Of a stretch of DNA of 64,000 bases, positions 7,932 to 17,321 are shown in pieces (positions within the stretch are counted from its first letter, which is position 1; the number at the start of each line of letters is the position of its first letter). The stretch comes from a bacterium (GTDB taxonomy: Bacteria > Vulcanimicrobiota > Vulcanimicrobiia > Vulcanimicrobiales > SCRA01), in contig SCRA01000086.1 of the NCBI GenBank assembly GCA_004297985.1, positions 1 through 64,000 of the forward strand, read 5' to 3'. The translations under genes and the position numbers were made by a program. The notes under the pieces were generated by a model. That model was not told the DNA's origin, searched no databases, and worked only from the letters and a program-made list of their open reading frames with translations.

Positions 7932-9179
7932 ATGCGCCGTCTGTACCGCGACGATTTCGTGCGTCACGGGGCACTCGTTTTCGCCGGCACGATGGCCGGG
8001 AACGTCGGCGGCTACCTCTACCACTTCGCCCTCAGCCGCCAGTTGGGGCCCGAGAGCTACGGCGAGCTCGTCTCGCTGATCTCGCTCCTGATGATCGCCG
8101 GCGTGCCGGCGGGCGTGGTGACCACCGTCGTGGCGCGCTATGCCGCCGAGTTCCACGCCCGTGGGGACCGCGGCCACCTGCGCGGGCTGGTGGAGTGGAT
8201 CGTGCGCATAGCCGTCGTGGGCGGGCTGGTGGTGCTGGCCGTCGGCACCGGGCTCACGGGGCTCATCGCGCGCTACCTCCACTTGGGCTCGCCGCTCTCC
8301 GTCTTCTTGGCGCTCGTGGCTGCGGCACTTGGCTTCCTGGGCCCCGTGATGCGCTCGGTGCTCCAAGGCTGTCAGCGCTTCACGGGCTTCTCCGGCTCCA
8401 TGGCCCTCGAAGGCTTGGGGAAGGCCGTCTTCGGCGTCCTGGCCGTGGCGATCGGCTGGGGTGTGGCTGGGGCGATCGGCGGCTTCGCGGCCGGCTCGCT
8501 TGCCGGCCTGGTGCTGTCCATGGCTCTGCTGCGCTCGGAGCTTGGCGAGCGCAACGGCTTCTCGATCGAGCCGCGCCGCCTGATCGAGACGACGGTCGGC
8601 GTGGGAGGTTCGAACCTGGCCCTGGTCGGGCTGATCACCGTAGACATGGTGCTAGCCCGCCACTACCTGCCGGCCCTTCAGGCCGGCTACTACGCGGCGG
8701 CCTCGCTGATCGGCCACTCCGTGCTCTACGTCCTGGGCTTCATCCCTGGCGTGGTGTTGCCCAAGGCCAGCGACCTCCACGCCCGCGGCGAAGACCCCAG
8801 GGGCGTGCTGCACCGCGCTCTGCTGCTGACGGGTGTCTGCTCGCTGGCTGCCGTGGCGGCGATCGCGCTCATGCCCACCTTGGCCGTGCGGGTAGTGGCC
8901 GGTGCCAAGTTCCTCCCCGCTGCCTCCCTGGCACTGGCCTACGGCGTGGCGATGATGCTGTTGGCCGCGACTTCGGTCGTCGTGACCTACCGGGTCAGCC
9001 TCCATCGCTTCGGCTACGTGATCCCTCTGCTGGTGGTGGTAGGGGGCGAGATGCTGGCGATGCTGGCCTGGCACGCCTCCGCGGCCAGCTTCCTGAGCAT
9101 CTTGGTGGCTGCCAACGCAGTGGCCTTGGTGGTGGTCTTGGTCAAAGTCAACGGCAATTCGTTCGGTCATTCGACCTAA
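7932..9179 (+). CDS. Flippase / polysaccharide export membrane protein (Wzx/MATE-like)
   Basis: 415 aa from ATG 7932, with about 12 hydrophobic segments. The N-terminus reads LVFAGTMAGNVGGYLYHFALSRQLGPESYGELVSLISLL, typical of lipid-linked oligosaccharide flippases. It probably moves undecaprenyl-linked sugar units across the inner membrane for glycan assembly. The nearby nucleotide-sugar genes (rfbCD, glf, gmd, rmd) support this, but no glycosyltransferase or polymerase is in the window. The ORF track start at 7794 overlaps larB, and the ATG 61 bp after larB is preferred. The substrate is unknown. Confidence 0.8.
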   Translation: MRRLYRDDFVRHGALVFAGTMAGNVGGYLYHFALSRQLGPESYGELVSLISLLMIAGVPAGVVTTVVARYAAEFHARGDRGHLRGLVEWIVRIAVVGGLVVLAVGTGLTGLIARYLHLGSPLSVFLALVAAALGFLGPVMRSVLQGCQRFTGFSGSMALEGLGKAVFGVLAVAIGWGVAGAIGGFAAGSLAGLVLSMALLRSELGERNGFSIEPRRLIETTVGVGGSNLALVGLITVDMVLARHYLPALQAGYYAAASLIGHSVLYVLGFIPGVVLPKASDLHARGEDPRGVLHRALLLTGVCSLAAVAAIALMPTLAVRVVAGAKFLPAASLALAYGVAMMLLAATSVVVTYRVSLHRFGYVIPLLVVVGGEMLAMLAWHASAASFLSILVAANAVALVVVLVKVNGNSFGHST

Positions 9180-9212
9180 TCGCCGAACAAGTAGTAGGAT
9201 ACGCGTGAATTA

Positions 9213-9230
9213 ACCACAAATATTCGTGGT
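9213..9230. promoter_or_regulatory. 18-bp near-perfect palindrome abutting the kamD start codon
   Basis: ACCACAAATATTCGTGGT, with 16 of 18 positions symmetric, ends one base before the kamD ATG. It occupies the place where a Shine-Dalgarno would be. It may be a repressor operator or an RNA hairpin controlling initiation. A weak -10-like TAGGAT lies at 9195-9200. Confidence 0.6.
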
Positions 9231-10784
9231 ATGGAACTCCGCGTCGACTCCCTACGGGTCGATCGCTGCCGCTCGCTCGCGCGGTCGATCGCCGATCCGG
9301 TCCACGGCTTTATCGCCGCCCACTCGACCGTCAGCGTCGAGCGGGCAGTCCTGCGGCTATTGGGGATCGACGGCGTGGTGGGCGAGGAGATTCCGCTGGC
9401 CAATGCCGTGCTGGAGCGCCTAGATGAGGGGCAACGAGCCTTGGGCGCGGCCCGCTGGATCGGGGCTGGGGTCGCCGAGACGGGGCACACGCCGCCCGAC
9501 GTGGCGCGCGAGGTCGTGGAGGGGCGCCTAGCGCTCGAGACGCTGGAGATGACGCCGCCGGAGATGGCGCGCGCCGTGCTGCGCCCGCTGGTCGTCGAGG
9601 CGCTCGACCGCGTGCGTGCGCGCCGCACGGAGCGTGAAACGGCGCTGATGCGCCTGCCGCAGGGGGAGCCGCCCCTGCTCTACGTGATCGTAGCCAGCGG
9701 CAACATCTACGAGGATCGCGTCGCCGCCGTGGCCGCCGCCGAAGCGGGCGCGCAGATCATTGCCGTGATCCGCTCGACGGGGCAGTCGCTGTTGGACTAC
9801 GTGCCCTACGGCGCTACCACGGAAGGCTTCGGCGGCACCTACGCCACGCAGGAGAACTTCCGCATCATGCGCGCGGCGTTGGACGAAGTCTCGGAGCGGC
9901 TGGGGCGCTATGTGATGCTCACCAACTACGCCAGCGGCCTGTGCATGCCGGAGATCGCGGCGATGGCGGCCATCGAGCGCCTCGACATGCTGCTCAACGA
10001 CTCGATGTACGGGATTCTCTTCCGCGACATCAACATGAAGCGCACGTTCGTCGACCAGCACTTCAGCCGCATGCTCAACGCCGCGGCCGGCATCGTCATC
10101 AACACCGGCGAGGACAACTACCTGACCACGGCCGATGCCGTGGAGCAGGCTCCCGCCGTGCTGGCTTCGCAGTTCATCAACGAAGAGTTCGCCCACCGCG
10201 CGGGGATGCCCGATGCGCAGATCGGCCTGGGCGACGCCTACGAGATCGACCCCGCGCTGACCGACGGCTTCCTCTATCAAGTGGCGCAGGCCCAGTTGGC
10301 GCGCCAGATCTTCCCGCACGCGCCGCTGAAGTACATGCCGCCCACCAAGCACATGACGGGAAACATCTTCAAGGGCCACTTGATGGACGCGATGTTCAAC
10401 CTCACCTCGGTGATGACGGGACAGACGATCCATCTCTGCGGCATGATGACCGAGGCCATCCACACGCCGTTCCTGGGCGACCGCGCGCTCTCCCTCGAGA
10501 ACGCGCGCTACGTAATGAACTCGGCGCGCCACTTCGGCGACGAGATCGTGGTGAAGCCGGACGGCATCATCGACAGGCGCGCGCGCTGGGTGCTGGAGGA
10601 GTGCGAGCGCCACCTCGAGCGCGTGGCGGAGCGGGGGCTGATGGCGGCCATCGAGGCAAAGGCCTTCGCCGATGTCTCGCGCGCCCCCGAAGGTGGGCGC
10701 GGCGTCGAGGGCGTCTTCGCCAAGGCGCCCGCCTACTGGAACCCCTTCGAGGAAGCGCTGCACCCGGCGGAGATGGCGCGATGA
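9231..10784 (+). CDS. kamD: Lysine 5,6-aminomutase alpha subunit
   Basis: 517 aa, full family length. With KamE it moves the terminal amino group of D-lysine or L-beta-lysine to the neighbouring carbon using adenosylcobalamin and PLP, an early step of lysine fermentation. Family stretches seen include VIVASGNIYEDRVAAV, STGQSLLDYVPYGATTEGFGGTYATQ, MLLNDSMYGILFRDINMKRT and PTKHMTGNIFKGH. The stop overlaps the kamE start (ATGA), as expected for subunits made 1:1. There is no usual Shine-Dalgarno; a palindrome sits directly before the ATG. The downstream fermentation genes kdd, kce and kal are not in the window. Confidence 0.93.
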   Translation: MELRVDSLRVDRCRSLARSIADPVHGFIAAHSTVSVERAVLRLLGIDGVVGEEIPLANAVLERLDEGQRALGAARWIGAGVAETGHTPPDVAREVVEGRLALETLEMTPPEMARAVLRPLVVEALDRVRARRTERETALMRLPQGEPPLLYVIVASGNIYEDRVAAVAAAEAGAQIIAVIRSTGQSLLDYVPYGATTEGFGGTYATQENFRIMRAALDEVSERLGRYVMLTNYASGLCMPEIAAMAAIERLDMLLNDSMYGILFRDINMKRTFVDQHFSRMLNAAAGIVINTGEDNYLTTADAVEQAPAVLASQFINEEFAHRAGMPDAQIGLGDAYEIDPALTDGFLYQVAQAQLARQIFPHAPLKYMPPTKHMTGNIFKGHLMDAMFNLTSVMTGQTIHLCGMMTEAIHTPFLGDRALSLENARYVMNSARHFGDEIVVKPDGIIDRRARWVLEECERHLERVAERGLMAAIEAKAFADVSRAPEGGRGVEGVFAKAPAYWNPFEEALHPAEMAR

Positions 10785-11524
10785 GATTGGTTCGCCCGTA
10801 CGGGGATACGATCGACGACGGAGCCGTGCAGCTCTCGTTCACCTTGCCGATGCCGTGGAGCGAGGCCGCCGATGAGGCGGCGCGTCAACTGGTGGGCAAG
10901 ATGGGCTTCAGCGACGCGGCGGTGGTGGAAGGGCGCTCGATCGCCTCGAACTTCTCGCTCTTCGTGGTCTACGCGCACACGCCGGCGAGCGTGGACGTCT
11001 CGCAGATCACCGTCGACGCCCCCGCGCCGCATGCCATGTCGCTAGACGAAGTGGATGCATTCATCCGCCGCGAGTTCCGGCGCAAGCTGGTGGTGGCGGG
11101 TGCCTGCATCGGCACGGACGCCCACACGGTGGGCATCGACGCCATCATGAACATGAAGGGCTGCCACGGAGACTACGGCTTGGAGCGCTACCACGAGCTG
11201 GAGGCCTACAACCTGGGGTCGCAAGTCTCAGCGGAGGAGTTGGTGCGCTTCGCGCAGGAACGCCGTGTGGACGTTCTGCTGGCCTCGCAGGTGGTGACGC
11301 AGAAGGGCTCCGACGTTCGTACGTTCACGGCGCTGGCCGAGCTCGTGGAAGCCGAGGGGCTGCGCGAGCGCGTGGTGCTGATCTGCGGCGGCCCCCGCGT
11401 GACCAATCTGTTGGCGCAGGAGCTGGGCTTCGACGCCGGCTTCGGACGCGGTACCCTGCCCAGTGAGGTGGCGACGTTCTTCGTCCATCGTTTGAGAGAG
11501 AAGCTGTTGTATGCCCGAGCCTGA
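10781..11524 (+). CDS. kamE: Lysine 5,6-aminomutase beta subunit (B12- and PLP-binding)
   Basis: 247 aa from ATG 10781. A dimerisation domain is followed by a Rossmann-like cobalamin domain. The base-off/His-on motif D-A-H-T-V-G places the cobalt-ligating His at residue 115. A lysine 11 residues later (K126, NMKGCHGDYG) matches the spacing of the PLP-Schiff-base lysine in the characterised clostridial enzyme. Further B12-domain motifs are LLASQVVTQK and LICGGPRV. It is shorter at the N-terminus than some relatives. The end overlaps the thioesterase gene by 14 nt. Confidence 0.93.
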   Translation: MRLVRPYGDTIDDGAVQLSFTLPMPWSEAADEAARQLVGKMGFSDAAVVEGRSIASNFSLFVVYAHTPASVDVSQITVDAPAPHAMSLDEVDAFIRREFRRKLVVAGACIGTDAHTVGIDAIMNMKGCHGDYGLERYHELEAYNLGSQVSAEELVRFAQERRVDVLLASQVVTQKGSDVRTFTALAELVEAEGLRERVVLICGGPRVTNLLAQELGFDAGFGRGTLPSEVATFFVHRLREKLLYARA

Positions 11525-12011
11525 GGAGACCGTCCTCACCTCCAAGCCCGTCTCCGCTTCCAAGATCATCTACGGTCAGCTCATGGAGCCCCCGCAGGCC
11601 AACGTCTACGGCACGGTGCACGGCGGCGAGATCATGAAACTGGTCGACACGGCGGGCGGGGCCGCGGCCATCAAGCACTCCGGGCGCATCTGCGTCACCG
11701 CTTCCGTGGATCGCATGGATTTCATCGCGCCCGTGCACGTGGGGGATTTTCTGCACATTCGCGCGAGCGTGAACTACGTGCATCGTACGTCGATGGAGGT
11801 GGGAGTGCGCGTCGATGCCGAGGAGTTGGTCACGGGCAAGAACCGCCACGTGGCATCCGCGTACGTGATCATGGTGGCGCTCGACGAGGCGGGTCGGCGC
11901 GTGATGGTGCCTTCGTTGATCGCCGAGAGCGACGACGAGCGGCGCAGGATGGCGCAGGCCGCGGAGCGATATCGTCTCCGTCAGGAGCTGCGCATGCGCG
12001 CGGCACGCTAG
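11511..12011 (+). CDS. Acyl-CoA thioesterase, hotdog fold (YciA/BACH type)
   Basis: 166 aa. The HotDog core has N-V-Y-G-T-V-H-G-G-E-I-M-K-L-V-D, with the conserved Asn and Asp of acyl-CoA hydrolases, then DRMDFIAPVHVGDF and a second beta-alpha unit ending in a charged helix. It hydrolyses an acyl-CoA to the free acid and CoA. Coupling to kamE (14-nt overlap) suggests it acts on a CoA intermediate or product of lysine breakdown, but the substrate is not evident. Start ATG 11511 lies inside kamE. Confidence 0.85.
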   Translation: MPEPEETVLTSKPVSASKIIYGQLMEPPQANVYGTVHGGEIMKLVDTAGGAAAIKHSGRICVTASVDRMDFIAPVHVGDFLHIRASVNYVHRTSMEVGVRVDAEELVTGKNRHVASAYVIMVALDEAGRRVMVPSLIAESDDERRRMAQAAERYRLRQELRMRAAR

Positions 12012-12025
12012 GAGGCTTCCCGCCC

Positions 12026-12571
12026 ATGGCAGAGTTCACCGCCACCGACTTCGGGCTCGGCGCGAGCAGGCTCGTGGCGCCGCAGGTTTTCAGCGACCCG
12101 CGCGGCTACCTCTTCGAGAGCTACAACGAGCCGAAGTACCGCGCGCTGGGCATCGATCACGCCTGGCCGCAGGACACGGTCTCCGTCTCGCGGCGCGGCG
12201 TGCTGCGCGGCCTGCACTGCGACCCTCAGATGGCGAAGCTGGTGCAGGTGCTGCACGGCGCCGTCTACGACGTGATCGTGGATATGCGCGCGGACTCGTC
12301 CACCTATCGCCAGTGGCAGGGCGTGGAGCTCTCGGATCGCTTTCAGCAGCAGCTCTACGTGCCGCCGGGATTCGCCCACGGGTTCCTGGCGCTGGAAGAG
12401 GGGACCGTCTTTCAATACAAGTTCAGCATGACGTGGAACCCGGCGCGCGAGATCGGTCTGCGCTGGGACGATCCCACACTGAAGATCGTCTGGCCGCTGG
12501 AGTCGATTGGCGGCGGCGTGCCGATGCTCTCGCCCAAGGACGCCGCGGCGCCCCTGCTCGCGCCGCTGTAA
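12026..12571 (+). CDS. rfbC: dTDP-4-dehydrorhamnose 3,5-epimerase-like protein
   Basis: 181 aa cupin. Motifs are DPRGYLFESYNE, VSRRGVLRGLHCD with the catalytic His, KLVQVLHGAVYDVIVDMR and VPPGFAHGFLAL. It inverts C3 and C5 of dTDP-4-keto-6-deoxyglucose on the way to dTDP-L-rhamnose. The usual RGLHYQ appears as RGLHCD, a small deviation. A Shine-Dalgarno-like AGGAGG is present just upstream. It is convergent with rfbD, with no bases between the two stop codons. rfbA and rfbB, needed to make the substrate, are not in the window. Confidence 0.85.
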   Translation: MAEFTATDFGLGASRLVAPQVFSDPRGYLFESYNEPKYRALGIDHAWPQDTVSVSRRGVLRGLHCDPQMAKLVQVLHGAVYDVIVDMRADSSTYRQWQGVELSDRFQQQLYVPPGFAHGFLALEEGTVFQYKFSMTWNPAREIGLRWDDPTLKIVWPLESIGGGVPMLSPKDAAAPLLAPL

Positions 12572-13450
12572 TCAGGCGGGCGCCGTCAGCAGGCCCTTGG
12601 CGAGCAGGTAGTCGTGGAGGCCCTGCTGCCAGGTGGGCATCGCATAGCCGATGGCGCGCAGGCCGTCGTTGGCCAGCACCGAGTACGCTGGGCGTCGCGC
12701 GCGCGTCGTGAACTCCGTCGAGGAGATGGGGGAGAGGTGCGCAGCGATCCCCGCCTGACGGAAGATCTCCGCGGCGAACTCGTACCAGGTGCACGCACCC
12801 GCGTTGGTGACGTGATAGATGCCGAAGCGCTCGCTCTCGGCGATAGCGCGCATGCCCTGGGCTACGTCGCGCGTGTGCGACGGTGCGACCGTCTGATCCG
12901 AGACCACGCGGATGTGCTCGCCGGCGCGCGCCTTGCGCAGCATCGTCTCGGCGAACGTCGTCCCCTTCACACGCGAGCCGGCCACGCCGTAGAGCCCGCA
13001 CGTGCGCACCACGAACCAGGCATCGCCGTGGCGTGCGATCATCCGCTCTCCGGCGGCTTTTGAGATCGCGTAGGCGCTCAGCGGCGCGGGCGGCGCCGAC
13101 TCCGGGTATGGCGTGCGTGCCGCGCCGTCGAAGACGTAGTCCGTGCTGACGTGCATCAGCGCCGCGCCGGCGTCGCGGCAGGCTGCCGCCAGCGCATCGG
13201 CGCCCAACGTGTTGACGGCGAAGGCGAGGGCCGGCTCCGTTTCGCAGCGCTCGACGTCGTGGAAGGCCGCCGTGTTGATCACCAGCGTGGGCCGGTGCTC
13301 TGCGAGCAGTGCCGCCATGCTCTCGGGGCGCTCGAGATCGAATGCGGGGCGGTCGAGCGCCAGCGGCGCGCGATCGGCAAAGGCTGCCATCACGTCGACG
13401 CCGAGCTGTCCGCGCGAACCGACGACCGCGACGCGATCCAAGAGAGCCAT
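12572..13450 (-). CDS. rfbD: dTDP-4-dehydrorhamnose reductase
   Basis: 292 aa SDR-family reductase. It has an N-terminal NADPH loop (VVGSRGQLGVDVM), catalytic YAISKAAGE (YxxxK), STDYVFDGA and GxYHVTNAG. It reduces dTDP-4-keto-L-rhamnose to dTDP-L-rhamnose after RfbC. It probably forms an operon with glf, which ends 20 bp upstream on the same strand. Its stop codon directly abuts that of rfbC on the other strand, so the two mRNAs must overlap at their 3' ends. Confidence 0.9.
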   Translation of the reverse strand: MALLDRVAVVGSRGQLGVDVMAAFADRAPLALDRPAFDLERPESMAALLAEHRPTLVINTAAFHDVERCETEPALAFAVNTLGADALAAACRDAGAALMHVSTDYVFDGAARTPYPESAPPAPLSAYAISKAAGERMIARHGDAWFVVRTCGLYGVAGSRVKGTTFAETMLRKARAGEHIRVVSDQTVAPSHTRDVAQGMRAIAESERFGIYHVTNAGACTWYEFAAEIFRQAGIAAHLSPISSTEFTTRARRPAYSVLANDGLRAIGYAMPTWQQGLHDYLLAKGLLTAPA

Positions 13451-13470
13451 GGCGCGCGCTTCGCGCAGCG

Positions 13471-14571
13471 TTAGACGTGCGCCTTCGCCAGTTCCTCGAA
13501 GGCGGTGAGCGCCGATGCCACCACTTGGTCCATATTATAGTAGCGATACTCGGCCAAGCGCCCCACGAACGTGACGTTGCGCTCCTTGGCGGCCAGCACC
13601 GCGTACTTCTGATAGAGCGCGCGGCACTCGGGGTTGGGGATGGGGTAGTAGGGGTCGCCCTCGGCGCGCGGGTACTCGCGCACGATCGTGGTCTTGGGGT
13701 GTACCTGTCCCGTGAGGTACTTGAACTCCGTCGTCCGCGTATAGGGCACCGACTCGTCGGGCTCGTTGACCACGGCTGCCTCCTGATACACGGGCGTGTC
13801 CAGCGTCTCGAACTCGAAGTGCAGCGAGCGGTAGGGCAGCTTGCCGAAGCGTTCGTCGAAGTATTCATCCACCGGGCCCGTGAAGATCACGTGGCCGAAG
13901 CGCTCGCGGTCCGCGATACTGCGGTAGTCGCACCCCAACGCCAGCTCGACGCGCGGGTGTTCGACCATCGCTTGGAACATCGTTGCGAAGCCTTCTCGCG
14001 GCATCGCTTGGAACGTATCGGTGAAGTAGCGGCAGTCGTCATCGACGCGGGTGGGGATGCGCCCGCAGACGCTCGAGTCCAGCTCCGAGGGATCGAGCCC
14101 CCACTGCTTGCGCGTGTAGCCGCGAAAGAAGAGCCCGTAGAGCTCGCGCCCTACCTTGGCCACGATGGCGTCTTCCGAGCTGGCGATGCGCTCCACGCCC
14201 TCCGCCCGCCCCGCCAGGAACGCGGCCGCGGCCCGTTCGTCGAGGCGAACGCCGAAAAGACGGTGGAGCGTCACCTGGTTGATGGGGATGGGAACCAGGG
14301 CCCCACGCACGCGGGCTAGGACGCGGTGTTCGTAGGGGCGCCAGGCCGTGAAGCGGGAGAGGTAGTCCACCACGCGCTGCGCATTGGTATGGAAGATATG
14401 CGGTCCGTAGCGATGGATGCGGATCCCGTGCTCGTCCAACGGGTCGTAGGCGTTGCCGGCGAGGTGATCCCGGCGATCGATCAGCAGAACCCGCGCGCCC
14501 AGCCCGCCGGCCAGCCGCTCCGCCATCGTGGCCCCCGCGAATCCCGCCCCCACCACCAGGTAGTCGTACAT
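13471..14571 (-). CDS. glf: UDP-galactopyranose mutase
   Basis: 366 aa. An N-terminal FAD-binding loop (YLVVGAGFAGATMAERLA) is followed by HLAGNAYDPLDEHGIRIHRYGPHIFHTN, RGYTRKQW, EFKYLTGQ and a C-terminal GRLAEYRYYNMD. It interconverts UDP-galactopyranose and UDP-galactofuranose using reduced FAD. This points to galactofuranose in a surface glycan. It is transcribed away from the PilZ gene and ahead of rfbD. Confidence 0.93.
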   Translation of the reverse strand: MYDYLVVGAGFAGATMAERLAGGLGARVLLIDRRDHLAGNAYDPLDEHGIRIHRYGPHIFHTNAQRVVDYLSRFTAWRPYEHRVLARVRGALVPIPINQVTLHRLFGVRLDERAAAAFLAGRAEGVERIASSEDAIVAKVGRELYGLFFRGYTRKQWGLDPSELDSSVCGRIPTRVDDDCRYFTDTFQAMPREGFATMFQAMVEHPRVELALGCDYRSIADRERFGHVIFTGPVDEYFDERFGKLPYRSLHFEFETLDTPVYQEAAVVNEPDESVPYTRTTEFKYLTGQVHPKTTIVREYPRAEGDPYYPIPNPECRALYQKYAVLAAKERNVTFVGRLAEYRYYNMDQVVASALTAFEELAKAHV

Positions 14572-14688
14572 CGGCCCGAGCCTTTTGCGTACGTAGGCAC
14601 AGATTTACCTTCCAACGTCCGATAACTTGCGTAGCGATGCGCTGGGTTTTGATCCGCGCCGCCGTGGCACTGGGGCTGAGGGAGGACT

Positions 14689-16357
<1,669 letters not shown>

Positions 16358-16364
16358 CCGACCG

Positions 16365-17321
16365 ATGCGTGCACTGATCACGGGGGCCGGCGGCTTCGTG
16401 GGCCGCTATCTTGTGGAGGCGCTCACCGAGCGCGGTGCGAGCGTGACTGCCACGGGCGATCACGACGCGCCGGCGTGGTGCGCGGAGCGCGGCGTGGCGT
16501 GGCATGCGCTCGACGTGCGCGATGGCGACGCGGTGGAGCGCGTGATGGGCAGTGCCGCGCCCGAGGCGATCTTCCACTTGGCGGCGCAGTCGTTCGTCCC
16601 CGAGTCGTTGGCCCATCCGCGTGAGACCTTCGACGCCAACGTCATGGGAACGCTGGCGCTCTTCCAGGGCCTGCAGCGTTTACGTGCGCGCGATCTCGAC
16701 CCCGTGGTGCTGGTGACCTCGAGCGCCGAAGTCTACGGGGCCATCCCCGAATACGATGGTCCGTTGGAGGAGATTCGCCCTACCAATCCGCGCAATCCCT
16801 ACGCGGCGAGCAAGGTGGCGCAGGAGGCCATCGCGCAGGCCGCCTTTCATGCGTGGGGCGTGCGCAGCGTGATCGCGCGTTCCTTCAATCACACCGGCCC
16901 CGGCCAGAGCCGGCGCTTCGTGGTGCCGTCGTTCGCCCATCGAATCGCCGAGATCGTGGCCGGCGGCGACCCCACGCTCTGGGTGGGCAACATCGAGAGC
17001 ATGCGCGACTTCACCGACGTGCGCGACGTGGTGCGTGCCTACGTCCTGCTTGCGGAGCGCGGCGTGGCCGGCGAGACCTACAACGTCTGCAGCGGCTACG
17101 CATACCCCATCAAAGATCTGCTGCGCGACTTGATCCTGCTCTCGCATGCCGCCCTCTACGTGAAGGAGGATCGCGAGCGCCTGCGCCCCAGCGATTCGCC
17201 GGTGCTGGTTGGCTCCAACGCCAAGCTGCGTGCCGCCACGGGCTGGGCGCCGGAGATGCGCATCGAGCGCACGCTGGAGGACGTGTACGACTTCGAGCGC
17301 GCAACGCTGGTGCGGGCGTGA
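16365..17321 (+). CDS. rmd: GDP-6-deoxy-D-mannose reductase (GDP-D-rhamnose forming)
   Basis: 318 aa from ATG 16365. It has NADPH loop ITGAGGFVGRYL, catalytic YAASKVAQE, and SFNHTGPGQ, typical of Rmd-type reductases acting on the Gmd product. The alternative product, GDP-6-deoxy-D-talose, is made by close relatives and cannot be excluded. The stop overlaps the larC start as GTGA, an unexpected coupling of sugar and nickel-cofactor genes. Confidence 0.85.
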   Translation: MRALITGAGGFVGRYLVEALTERGASVTATGDHDAPAWCAERGVAWHALDVRDGDAVERVMGSAAPEAIFHLAAQSFVPESLAHPRETFDANVMGTLALFQGLQRLRARDLDPVVLVTSSAEVYGAIPEYDGPLEEIRPTNPRNPYAASKVAQEAIAQAAFHAWGVRSVIARSFNHTGPGQSRRFVVPSFAHRIAEIVAGGDPTLWVGNIESMRDFTDVRDVVRAYVLLAERGVAGETYNVCSGYAYPIKDLLRDLILLSHAALYVKEDRERLRPSDSPVLVGSNAKLRAATGWAPEMRIERTLEDVYDFERATLVRA

